Below are positions 1-7,133 of a DNA stretch of 25,197 nt, piece after piece. Below the pieces are notes generated by a model. That model was given only the letters and a program-made list of their open reading frames with translations, had not been told where the DNA came from and did no database searches. The DNA is from Palsa-461 sp040414865. GTDB taxonomy: Bacteria; Actinomycetota; Acidimicrobiia; Acidimicrobiales; RAAP-2. Each line of letters opens with the position of its first letter. Within the stretch, counting starts at the first letter, position 1. The DNA is taken from NCBI GenBank assembly GCA_040414865.1, contig JBEDUR010000061.1, forward strand, positions 1 through 25,197. The letters run 5' to 3'. Both the position numbers and the translations under genes were made by a program.

Positions 1-23
1 GGCACCGAGTACCGTTCGCCACG

Positions 24-98
24 CGGGGCGTAGCGCAGTCTGGTTAGCGCACGTGCTTTGGGAGCACGAGGTCCCCGGTTCAAATCCGGGCGCCCCGA
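24..98 (+). tRNA. tRNA-Pro (anticodon TGG)
   Basis: A full cloverleaf can be read. The 7-bp acceptor stem pairs CGGGGCG (24-30) with CGCCCCG (91-97), and the discriminator base is A98. The anticodon stem CGTGC/GCACG closes the 7-base loop TTTGGGA, which places anticodon TGG at 59-61 and reads proline CCN codons. The T arm has the standard GGTTCAAATCC core. CCA is not encoded. No intron or unusual insertion is present. Confidence 0.97.
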
Positions 99-449
99 CG
101 CACTCTGGCGAAGGCCGTCGATCAATCAGGCGGTGCAAGCCGCGCCCGCCCCCCAGCTCCCACGAGCCCCCTCCGCCTTCGGCAGCCGATTGACCCTGTA
201 AGGGCGGCTCCGGCTCGATCGCCGCGGTCGGGCCGGCTCCACTCGGCGCGGCCCGATGTCGATGCGAGGAATCCGGCGACGACCAGGGAGAGGATCGGAC
301 GGGTGAGGAATGCGTCGCGGTCGCGCCCGGACCTCCCGCCGGAACGGCCGGAAGGTGGTGTCCCTCTCGCAGGTCCCGAACCTACAGGCCAGCCCTGGGG
401 CGGCTCGGTACGATGCGCTGAAGAGCCCGAGGTGAGCAGAGGGGGCGCC
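99..449. other. Gene-free stretch between tRNA-Pro and the serine hydrolase
   Basis: No coding region is supportable here. Open frames run through it on both strands but match nothing I recognise and lack ribosome sites. The hydrolase frame is open upstream to 303, but that extension is Arg/Pro-rich and unlike the family. TACGAT at 409-414 is a plausible -10 hexamer for the hydrolase, without a convincing -35. Confidence 0.5.
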
Positions 450-1595
450 ATGGCGGATGCGGCCGGCGAAATCCAAGGAACCTGTGACGAGCGTTTCGAG
501 GCCGTCCGGGAGGCCTTCCAAAAGAACTTCGACCAGGGGCTCGATGTCGGCGCCTCGGTCGCCGTCTTCGTAGAGGGCGAACCAGTGGTGGATCTGTGGG
601 GGGGGTTCGCCGACGAAGCCCGCACCGTCCCATGGGAACGCGACACGATCACCAATGTCTGGTCGACGACCAAGACGATGACCAACCTGTGCGCACTGAT
701 CCTGGCCGACCAACGCGAGATCGATTTCCACGCGCCGGTCGCGACCTATTGGCCGGAGTTCAAGGCCAACGACAAGGAAAGGATCGAGGTCCGCCACCTG
801 CTCTCTCACACCGCCGGGCTGTCCGGATGGGAGGAGCCGATCGCCGTCGAAGACCTCTACGACTGGGAGAAGGCGACCAGCCTGCTGGCAGCGCAGAAGC
901 CCTGGTGGGTGCCGGGGACGGCCTCGGGCTACCACGCCGTCACCCAGGGTTACCTGGTCGGAGAGGTGGTGCGGCGGGTCACCGGCCAGAGCCTCGGGAG
1001 CTTCTTCGCACAGGAAGTTGCCAGGCCCCTCGGCGGCGATTTCTTGATTGGGCTCCCCCCGGCCGACGACGCTCGTACGGTTCGGGTCATCACTCCGTCG
1101 GGCCCGCTCATCGACCCCGCGACGGTCACCAACCAGTTGCTGATCAAGACCTTCACCAACCCCCCGCTCTCCCCCGAGGTGAGTTGGCAGGAGGGCTGGC
1201 GGCGGGCCGAGATCCCTGCAGCCAACGGCCAGAGCAACGCCCGGGGGGTGGGGACGGTCCAGTCCATCGTCTCCAATCACGGTGAGGCCAGAGGGGTCCG
1301 GCTGCTCTCTGAACAGGGGTGCCGGGCCATCTTCGAGGAGCAGTCCAATGGCGAAGATGTCGTGCTCGGCGTCCCGATACGCTTCGGCATCGGCTACGGC
1401 CTCGGCAACGAGATCGTCCCCCTCGGCCCCAACGCCTGCTTCTGGGGCGGGCTTGGGGGTTCGCTCGTGATCTCGGATTTGGATATGCGGCTGACCGTCG
1501 CCTACGTCATGAACCGCATGGATTCCGGGCTGCTCGGTGACACGCGTGGTTTCTCGCTGGCACTGGCCGCTGCCACCACCGTGGCCCAGTCCTAA
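450..1595 (+). CDS. Serine hydrolase of the beta-lactamase/EstB (class C-like) family
   Basis: The 381-residue protein has the beta-lactamase/transpeptidase-like fold used by class C beta-lactamases and by EstB/LipL-type esterases. The nucleophile motif S-T-T-K (Ser72, Lys75) lies in VWSTTKTMTNL. A Tyr-containing second motif follows in SGYHAVTQGY, in the form typical of the esterase branch, and the C-terminal FWGGLGGS replaces the KTG-like box. The ATG at 450 was chosen because a purine-rich ribosome site (AGAGGGGG) sits just upstream and residue 1 then matches the usual family start. There is no signal peptide, so a cytoplasmic esterase, lactonase or amidase is more likely than a secreted beta-lactamase. 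The substrate cannot be deduced. It stands alone on the plus strand and converges on the minus-strand catabolic run. Confidence 0.9.
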   Translation: MADAAGEIQGTCDERFEAVREAFQKNFDQGLDVGASVAVFVEGEPVVDLWGGFADEARTVPWERDTITNVWSTTKTMTNLCALILADQREIDFHAPVATYWPEFKANDKERIEVRHLLSHTAGLSGWEEPIAVEDLYDWEKATSLLAAQKPWWVPGTASGYHAVTQGYLVGEVVRRVTGQSLGSFFAQEVARPLGGDFLIGLPPADDARTVRVITPSGPLIDPATVTNQLLIKTFTNPPLSPEVSWQEGWRRAEIPAANGQSNARGVGTVQSIVSNHGEARGVRLLSEQGCRAIFEEQSNGEDVVLGVPIRFGIGYGLGNEIVPLGPNACFWGGLGGSLVISDLDMRLTVAYVMNRMDSGLLGDTRGFSLALAAATTVAQS

Positions 1596-1779
1596 AGAAA
1601 CGCTCGGCTCGAGGAGTCTCTTTCCTCCCCTAGGTTCTTGCACCGATAACGCGTCGCGCGATCGTCACCACAACTCCCCGTCGGTTTCGGCCGATGACGG
1701 AGACCAGCGCGACCCGAGACCGGATCGAGCCATGAGGAGAGCCAGGTCGAAGCGCGACTGATCGCCCCGCGCCGGCCTG

Positions 1780-2052
1780 TCAGTCGACTCCGAGCGCCTT
1801 GACCTCGTCGTGGGCCAGGGTGGCGAGGATGGACTCGGCCAGTCGGCGGGCGGAGTGGGCGTCGAGCTCGACCGCGACCCGTTGACTGGGGTCGGCCGGT
1901 CCGCCGGCGCGGAAGTCGAGACACAGCGCGTGCTCGACCAACGCCTCCTGAGGGTGGTCGAAGTAGACGACCGCCTCTTGGATCGCGAACCACCCGTGGG
2001 CTCCGAGCCCAGTGCCGACGACCTTCTCGGTCGAGGTGAGGTACGTACACAT
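1780..2052 (-). CDS. DUF6295-type small protein
   Basis: A 90-residue protein of unknown function. The pattern MCTYL-TSTEKV, then GAHGWF, then AVVYFDHP, then a C-terminal helix RVAVELDAHSARRLAESI, matches my memory of the DUF6295 family, which is small and common in Actinobacteria. The product has no signal peptide or membrane segment. Its ATG lies three bases after the stop of the dienelactone hydrolase-like gene, so it is almost certainly the last gene of the minus-strand run and is translated from the same message. Three His and two Cys occur, but no clear metal site. The family name is from memory and less certain than the gene itself. Confidence 0.8.
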   Translation of the reverse strand: MCTYLTSTEKVVGTGLGAHGWFAIQEAVVYFDHPQEALVEHALCLDFRAGGPADPSQRVAVELDAHSARRLAESILATLAHDEVKALGVD

Positions 2053-2055
2053 GCT

Positions 2056-2802
2056 TCAGCCCGCCAGGTACTTGTCGTAGAAGTTCCAAATCTGCACCCA
2101 ACCGTCCCGCGACGCCTCAGCGTTGTAACTCGGACGCTCGACCCAGAAAAAGGCGTGACCAGCGCCTTCGTAGCTGTGGAACTCGAAGGTCTTGGCATGC
2201 GTGGTCAGCTCGGCCTCCATCCTGGCGACGTGTTCAGGCGAAGGATTGGCGTCTTCGGAGCCAAAGAGCCCGAGCATGGGGCAGCGCAGATCCTTGGTCA
2301 TGTCGATGACCGCGACCGGCCGCCCCGGTGTCAGCTGCTCGGGGCTAGCGACCACGCCGCCGCCGTAGCAGACGACGGCCGCGTCCAGATCCAGGTTGCA
2401 CGCGGACAGGTAGCTCTGGCGGCCCCCCGAGCAGTATCCGATCACGCCGACCTTGCCGTTAGCCGCCGCCTGGTCCTTGAGAAAGGCCATGGCCCCGGCC
2501 ACGTCGTCCAGACATTGGGCGTCGGGAACGCCACCGGCCGCCCGGGCCGCTGCGGCCCCATCGCCAGCCGACGCGCCAGGTGCATAGCGGTGGAACAGGT
2601 TGGGCACAACCGCCCCGTAGCCATGGGATGCAAGGCGCCGCGCGATCTCCTTGGTCGAGGAGTCGTACCCGGGCATGTGGTGAATAACGACCACGCTCCC
2701 GTAGCCCGTCGTCTCGATCGGTCGGGCGTGGTATGCCTCGATCTCGTCTCCCTTGCGCGAGGTGACGGTGGTCGTCCCCGCTTCGATCCTGTCGCTCGCC
2801 AT
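2056..2802 (-). CDS. Dienelactone hydrolase family protein
   Basis: A 248-residue alpha/beta hydrolase of the dienelactone hydrolase (carboxymethylenebutenolidase-like) family. The nucleophile elbow is GYCSGG with Cys124, the acid is Asp184 in FGSEDANPS and the base is His216 in GAGHAFF, so the Cys-Asp-His triad is complete. The oxyanion region is HHMPGYD. The ATG at 2802 is preceded by GGGAAGGGG on the minus strand. The open frame continues upstream but that part is Arg/Pro-rich and not family-like. Members hydrolyse dienelactones or related lactones and esters in the cytoplasm. Position after the acyl-CoA dehydrogenase, crotonase and RidA genes suggests a role in a catabolic pathway, substrate unknown. 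It is followed directly by the DUF6295-type gene. Confidence 0.92.
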   Translation of the reverse strand: MASDRIEAGTTTVTSRKGDEIEAYHARPIETTGYGSVVVIHHMPGYDSSTKEIARRLASHGYGAVVPNLFHRYAPGASAGDGAAAARAAGGVPDAQCLDDVAGAMAFLKDQAAANGKVGVIGYCSGGRQSYLSACNLDLDAAVVCYGGGVVASPEQLTPGRPVAVIDMTKDLRCPMLGLFGSEDANPSPEHVARMEAELTTHAKTFEFHSYEGAGHAFFWVERPSYNAEASRDGWVQIWNFYDKYLAG

Positions 2803-2933
2803 CGTGAGCCCCTTCCCCGTTCCAGCGGTCCGCGACGCGTGAGCGGCCGCCTGTGTAGGGCCAGCCTGCCGGGCGATGCCCCCAAGGGGCAACCCGACGA
2901 CCGGCGAGTCCAAGGCCCGCGGGCGGGGCCAGC

Positions 2934-3332
2934 TCAGTGATCGTCGACGAGCGCCTCGGCCTCGATCTCCACCCGCCACCGCGGATCGAGCAACCCAGCC
3001 ACAACCACCATCGTGGCCACCGGCTTCACATTTCCGAACACCTCAGCATGGGCGCTACCCACTGCTTGGCTGTCCTCGGCCTGGCACAGGTACATCCGGG
3101 TCCGCACCACATCGGCTGGACTCGCACCCAGCTCGGCCAGCGCGGCCAGGATGATCTCGAGGCACCGTCGAGCCTGGATGCCCGGGTCCCTCGGGCACGA
3201 CCCGTCGGGCCACACCGGAGCCGTCCCGGCGACCAACACCCGCGACCCGACCCGCAGCGCGCGTGAGAACCCGAAGGTCGCCTCGAACGACGAGCCCGAC
3301 GACACCAGCCGGCGGTCGGCGAGCGGACTCAC
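2934..3332 (-). CDS. RidA/YjgF-family protein (imine deaminase-like)
   Basis: A 132-residue protein with the RidA/YER057c/UK114 fold, usually a trimer acting on reactive enamine or imine intermediates. Supporting segments are SGSSFEATFGFSRA at the N-terminus, the strand VGSRVLVAGTAP, the helix CLEIILAALAELGASPADVVRTRMYL and the C-terminal VEIEAEALV. The Arg of VVRTRMYL matches the conserved substrate-carboxylate Arg of many RidA proteins. The usual C-terminal catalytic Glu is plausibly in EIEAEA. Its ATG overlaps the stop of the upstream crotonase gene by four bases (ATGA), implying translational coupling. 131 bases separate it from the dienelactone hydrolase-like gene. Such RidA paralogues often sit in catabolic operons and may have specialised roles. 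Confidence 0.9.
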   Translation of the reverse strand: MSPLADRRLVSSGSSFEATFGFSRALRVGSRVLVAGTAPVWPDGSCPRDPGIQARRCLEIILAALAELGASPADVVRTRMYLCQAEDSQAVGSAHAEVFGNVKPVATMVVVAGLLDPRWRVEIEAEALVDDH

Positions 3333-4081
3333 GAACCGGTGAAGCGTGGCTCACGACGCTGGCTCGAGGCGGCCACCCCTTCGCGGAAGTCGGCCGTCTG
3401 GCCCAGCCGGCCCTGTTCCACGCGCTCGAGCTCGGTCGCCTCGCGGACTCGCTCGGCCAGGCCGCGGCGCATGGTCGCCCGGATGGCCCGCACCGAGAGA
3501 GGCGCGGCAGCGGCGAGTTCGGCCGCCATTGCGTGAGCCTCGTCCCGGATCGCGTCGGGTGAGTCCACCAGGCGATCGCACAGACCGAGGGCATGGGCTT
3601 CCTCACCGCCGATGCGCCGACCGGTGTACAGGAGCCAGTTGGCGGCCTGCTCGCCCGCCACCATAGGCAACGTCACCGTCAATGCGAACCCGTGGTGGAA
3701 GCCGAGACGTGAGAAGTTGGCAGCGAACCGGCTTTCGGGACTGGCCACCCGGAAATCGGCCGACAACGCCAGACCGAGGCCGCCGCCGATCGCCGCGCCG
3801 GCGACGGCGGCGACTACCGGCAGCTCGGCACTGAACAAGCGCAACGCGTGCTGGTAGAGATCGCCGACGCTCCGCTCGGTGCCGCTCGTGAGATCTGCAC
3901 CGGCACAGAAGTGCCGGCCCTCCGAGCACAAGACGATGGCCCGGCATGTCCCGCTCTGGAGCTCCTCATAGGCGTCCGCCAGGGCGGCGATCAGCGAGAC
4001 ATCGAAGAAGTTGTTCGGCGGCCGGTGCAACTCGACCATGGCGACATGACCGTCGCCCATCTCCACCGTCACGTCGCTCAC
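3329..4081 (-). CDS. Crotonase-fold protein (enoyl-CoA hydratase/isomerase family)
   Basis: The 250-residue length and layout are those of the crotonase superfamily. It has the N-terminal HRPPNNFFD, the oxyanion segment HFCAGADL (residues 58-65) and the second oxyanion segment AGAAIGGGLGLAL (94-106). It likely binds an acyl-CoA. The two Glu residues that enoyl-CoA hydratase needs are not seen: aligned by eye, the GGGCEL Glu is Gly103 and the PE Glu is Phe123. A standard hydratase reaction is therefore doubtful, and isomerase, hydrolase, lyase or decarboxylase chemistry is possible. The start is GTG with GGAGGAGGTG upstream on the minus strand. It follows the acyl-CoA dehydrogenase by 87 bases and is coupled to RidA. 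Confidence 0.92.
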   Translation of the reverse strand: MSDVTVEMGDGHVAMVELHRPPNNFFDVSLIAALADAYEELQSGTCRAIVLCSEGRHFCAGADLTSGTERSVGDLYQHALRLFSAELPVVAAVAGAAIGGGLGLALSADFRVASPESRFAANFSRLGFHHGFALTVTLPMVAGEQAANWLLYTGRRIGGEEAHALGLCDRLVDSPDAIRDEAHAMAAELAAAAPLSVRAIRATMRRGLAERVREATELERVEQGRLGQTADFREGVAASSQRREPRFTGS

Positions 4082-4168
4082 GGGCCGACACCTCCTCCAC
4101 CGACCCGTCCCTCGCGCCGGTCAGTGATGGACGCTACCGACGCCGGCCGGCAGCTGCGAAGCCGGGCG

Positions 4169-5422
4169 TCACCGTCGTTCGGCGTTGGTGCGAACCTCGC
4201 GGAAGGGAAGCTGGGAGTCGTTCGAGGGCTCCCTTGGGAGGCCAAGCGACCGCTCGCCCACGATGTTGTGCTGGATCTCGTCCGTCCCCCCGGCGATGGA
4301 GCCGGCTGGGACCGACACCAGGATCTCGGCCACGATCCCGCCTCTGGTCGATTGGGGCCCGGTGAGGAGCCCGTCGGCGCCGGCCATCGACCCGTGGGCA
4401 TTGGCCGCCCGGCGGGCGATGTCGCTCCCGGCCAGCTTGGCCACCGATCCTTCGGGCCCGGGCGAGCGCCCGGCAGCGCGGGCTGCCCGGGATCGCTCCA
4501 CGTTCCAGGCGGCCACCTTGGAACGGGCGATGACGTCGGCCACCAACTGACGTTGGTGGGAGGGTGCCGAACGCTCGCGGGCGATCGTCGGGAGCAGGTC
4601 GGCCCGACCGGCCCGCTGCGGATACCAGGAGTAGGTCCGAGCCTGCTCGACCGCTTCGGCCCGGGCCTCGCGCACTGCCCGACCCTCCGTCCCGCCCGCG
4701 GTGGGGGCCAATCGCATCGCGCCGAGACCCCGCTCGTGCGCGAGGGTGGTCAGCGCCGCGGCCCAGCCGCTGTTGACCTCCCCCACGACGTGGCCGGGTG
4801 GCACCCGCGCCTCAGTGAGGAAGACCTCGTTGAATGAGGCGTGACCGTTCATCTGGGTGAGGGGGCGCACCTCTACCCCGGGCTGGTGCATCGGGAGCAC
4901 GAAGTAGGTGATGCCGCGGTGTTTGGGCGCGTCCCAATCGGTTCGGGCCAGGAGCATCGCGTAGTCGGCAGTGCGGGCACCGGTCGTCCAGACCTTCTGG
5001 CCGCTCACCACCCACTCGTCGCCATCACGCTCAGCCCGGGTCGTCAGCCCCGCCAGGTCGGAGCCGTTTCCCGGCTCACTGAAGAGCTGGCACCAGCGGT
5101 CCTCGCCGGTCAGGATGCGATGCAGCCGGTGGCCCTTCAGCTCGTCGGATGCGTGAGCGAGCAGCGTCGGGGCAGCGAGCGACATGGACGAGCCGGTCGG
5201 CGGGCCAACCGCCCCGAACGCTTGTCGCTCGTCCGAGGCGACTTGGGCGAGCTCGGACGGGAGCCCCTTACCGAACCACTCGAGCGGCCACCCAGGCACG
5301 GCCCAGCCCGAGTCGGCCAAGCGCGCCCGCCACTCAGCCAGCGAGAGGTCAGGGTCCCAGTACTCCTCCAGCCACTGATGGACCTCGGCCCGGACCTCCT
5401 CCGGGCTCGGCTCGGTGCTCAT
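4169..5422 (-). CDS. Acyl-CoA dehydrogenase family protein
   Basis: A 417-residue flavoprotein of the acyl-CoA dehydrogenase family, oxidising an acyl-CoA at the alpha-beta carbons with FAD. Signature segments are LFSEPGNGSDLAGL (about 113-126), WVVSGQKVWTT (137-147), the middle beta domain GITYFVLPM and the C-terminal GGTDEIQHNIVGERSLGLP. The N-terminal helices (EVHQWLEEYWDPDLSLAEW, then GWAVPGWPLEWFG) are of the actinobacterial FadE type seen in sterol and other branched-acyl pathways. The ATG at 5422 has GGTGAGG upstream. The frame stays open as far as 6091, but that part lies antisense to the HAD gene and is not family-like. It is the first gene of the minus-strand run. Substrate specificity cannot be read, and many such proteins need a partner subunit, which is not seen here. 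Confidence 0.94.
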   Translation of the reverse strand: MSTEPSPEEVRAEVHQWLEEYWDPDLSLAEWRARLADSGWAVPGWPLEWFGKGLPSELAQVASDERQAFGAVGPPTGSSMSLAAPTLLAHASDELKGHRLHRILTGEDRWCQLFSEPGNGSDLAGLTTRAERDGDEWVVSGQKVWTTGARTADYAMLLARTDWDAPKHRGITYFVLPMHQPGVEVRPLTQMNGHASFNEVFLTEARVPPGHVVGEVNSGWAAALTTLAHERGLGAMRLAPTAGGTEGRAVREARAEAVEQARTYSWYPQRAGRADLLPTIARERSAPSHQRQLVADVIARSKVAAWNVERSRAARAAGRSPGPEGSVAKLAGSDIARRAANAHGSMAGADGLLTGPQSTRGGIVAEILVSVPAGSIAGGTDEIQHNIVGERSLGLPREPSNDSQLPFREVRTNAERR

Positions 5423-5539
5423 CGGCTCGACCTCACCATGCGGACACCCCCGGCCTTCGTGTGTGGTCCAGGCTACGCCGAGTTGCGGACAGCAGCCCTG
5501 GCTGAGCGGGCGGCGTGGTCGAGGTGGCAGAGTTCGGCG

Positions 5540-6271
5540 GTGCCCGCCCGCCAGCTCGGTGCCCTCCTCTTCGATGTCTTCGGCACGGTGGTCGATTGGC
5601 GCAGCGGGATCACCGAAGCCGCGCGGACGATCGCCGGCCACAGCGGTGAGGGGACCGACTGGGGAGCCTTCGCCGACGCTTGGCGGCGCGAGGGTTACCT
5701 CGAGCCGATCGGGCAGATCGTGGCCGGAGCCCGCCCCTACTCGCCGGTGGAAACGCTGCTCGCCGAGACGCTCGATCGGCTCGTGGCCCGCCATGGCCTG
5801 GAGCTCGATCGAGGTCAGCTCGGCGAACTGGCCAGGGCGTGGCGGAGGCTCGATCCATGGCCCGACGCTCGTCCCGGGCTTCAGACGCTCCGGCGCCACG
5901 TCCTCATTGCGCCGCTGTCCAACGGGAGTTTCGCCCTCCTGACCGAGATGGCGAAGCGGGCCGGCCTGCCCTGGGACTGCATTATCTCGACCGAGCTGTT
6001 CGGGGCGTACAAGCCCGACCCGTCCACCTACCAGGGGGCGGTAGCGCTCCTCGACCGGCAGGCCGACGAAGTCATGCTCGTCGCGGCTCACCTGGGAGAC
6101 TTGCGGGCCGCGAGGGCCGTCGGTCTGCGGACCGCCTACGTGGCACGGCCGGCCGAGTGGGGCGTGGGGGCCACCGCGCCGCCGGTCCCCGACGACGGCG
6201 TCGATGTGATCGCCAACGACCTCCAGGGGCTCGCCGAGCGGCTCGGCACCGAGGGTTGGCTGTCCCAGTAG
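5540..6271 (+). CDS. HAD-superfamily hydrolase, haloacid dehalogenase type II-like
   Basis: A 243-residue haloacid dehalogenase-type hydrolase. Motif I is LLFDVFGTVVDW (nucleophile Asp12), motif II is the Ser of PLSNGSF, motif III is the Lys of AYKPDPSTY, and motif IV is carried by AAHLGDLRAARAVGLRTAYV. SNG, YKPDP and the AAHxxDL form are hallmarks of type II L-2-haloacid dehalogenase-like members, although many relatives are phosphatases. GTG at 5540 was chosen: it sits about 20 residues before the end of motif I as in the family, with GAGG upstream at 5521-5524. The in-frame ATG at 5438 would leave only 15 bases from the divergent acyl-CoA dehydrogenase start. The gene converges on the nitroreductase. 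Confidence 0.9.
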   Translation: MPARQLGALLFDVFGTVVDWRSGITEAARTIAGHSGEGTDWGAFADAWRREGYLEPIGQIVAGARPYSPVETLLAETLDRLVARHGLELDRGQLGELARAWRRLDPWPDARPGLQTLRRHVLIAPLSNGSFALLTEMAKRAGLPWDCIISTELFGAYKPDPSTYQGAVALLDRQADEVMLVAAHLGDLRAARAVGLRTAYVARPAEWGVGATAPPVPDDGVDVIANDLQGLAERLGTEGWLSQ

Positions 6272-6472
6272 CGTCGGGTGCGGTGCGTGCCACCGAGGGG
6301 TGGCTCAGGGTGTGCGCATAGTTGGGCGTCATCGCTACGACCAACCGCCCGGCCTGTCGCTCACTTGGGTCCTCGGGCCGCACGGCCCAGGCCAGTTGCG
6401 AACCGATTGCGTCAAACCCGGCGTGGCGTCGGAGTCGCTCAGCGAGCGTCGAGGACGCTCGGGTCTCGCCGC
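6272..6472. other. Short intergenic gap with a perfect hairpin
   Basis: No gene is supportable between the convergent HAD and nitroreductase genes. The gap contains a perfect hairpin near its right end (reported separately at 6443-6461). Confidence 0.6.
6443..6461. terminator. Candidate bidirectional hairpin terminator
   Basis: CGAGCGTC (6443-6450) and GACGCTCG (6454-6461) form a perfect 8-bp stem around a 3-base loop GAG. It lies 11 bases beyond the nitroreductase stop and between two convergent genes. There is no T-tract, as is common for high-GC hairpin terminators, so the function is inferred from position and symmetry only. Confidence 0.5.
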
Positions 6473-7063
6473 TCAGGCGCGCGCTCGGCGCTCGCCGTAG
6501 CGATCCCAATAGGTGATCTCCTCCACCGGACGTCGCTGAGCCTCGCCCCAGCGTCCGAGGGGGTAGCCGACGGGGATCATCGCCCAAGTCTGGACGTCAT
6601 CGGGGATTTCGAGCGCCGCCTTCACCTCTGTCTCCTTCAGGCGATGCACCGTGGTCAGGGCCGTGCCCAATCCGAGGGCCCGGGCCGCGAGGAACAAGTT
6701 CTGGCAGGCGGGATAGATCGAGGCGGGGTCAGCGCCCCGAGAACAGGGGATGATGATCGCTGGGGCCTCTCCCATGTTTGCGGCCAAGTGGTCGGCTGAA
6801 CGCAGGATGGGCGAGGGCGGTTCCCCCGGGGCCGGCAGGTACCCCTGCCGGATCGACCCCCAGGCCTCCCCATAGAGGCGGCCGATCCTCGAGCGTCGCT
6901 CCACATCGGTGACCACCAGAAACCGGGCCACCTGCCGGTTGCCGCCGGAGGGAGCCTTGGTGGCCGCTTCGAGGATGGTCCAGAGGTCCTCGGTGGAAAC
7001 CGGTCGGCTGGGATCAAGCCGACGCATGGCCCGGGTGGTGCGGATTGCCTCGAATAGCTCCAT
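6473..7063 (-). CDS. Nitroreductase family protein
   Basis: A 196-residue FMN-type nitroreductase-fold protein, using a reduced nicotinamide to reduce nitro groups, quinones or similar acceptors. The N-terminal MELFEAIRTTRAMRRLD supplies the phosphate-binding Arg pair. ILEAATKAPSGGNRQ is the conserved flavin-contact helix and loop, and the C-terminal part has LGTALTT and the MIPVGYPLGRWG strand typical of the family. The start is ATG at 7063. It is divergent from a LacI-type regulator whose ATG lies 70 bases away, so shared regulation is plausible. The natural substrate cannot be inferred. Length is normal and no key segment is missing. Confidence 0.92.
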   Translation of the reverse strand: MELFEAIRTTRAMRRLDPSRPVSTEDLWTILEAATKAPSGGNRQVARFLVVTDVERRSRIGRLYGEAWGSIRQGYLPAPGEPPSPILRSADHLAANMGEAPAIIIPCSRGADPASIYPACQNLFLAARALGLGTALTTVHRLKETEVKAALEIPDDVQTWAMIPVGYPLGRWGEAQRRPVEEITYWDRYGERRARA

Positions 7064-7133
7064 GGCTCACGCATACCACGGCCGCTGGCCCTGCTGCCCA
7101 ACCGAGCGCCCCCGGAACCCCAGGAGGCACCCA

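Noticed and set aside
126..1643. 505-residue minus-strand frame
   Set aside because: It is the antisense shadow of the serine hydrolase and its leader, with no motif.
4169..6091. 640-residue reading of the acyl-CoA dehydrogenase frame
   Set aside because: The first 220 residues lie antisense to the HAD gene and are not family-like; ATG 5422 with a ribosome site gives the normal length.
5438..6271. Longer HAD protein from ATG 5438
   Set aside because: It would leave only 15 bases to the divergent start, and the added residues are not family-like.
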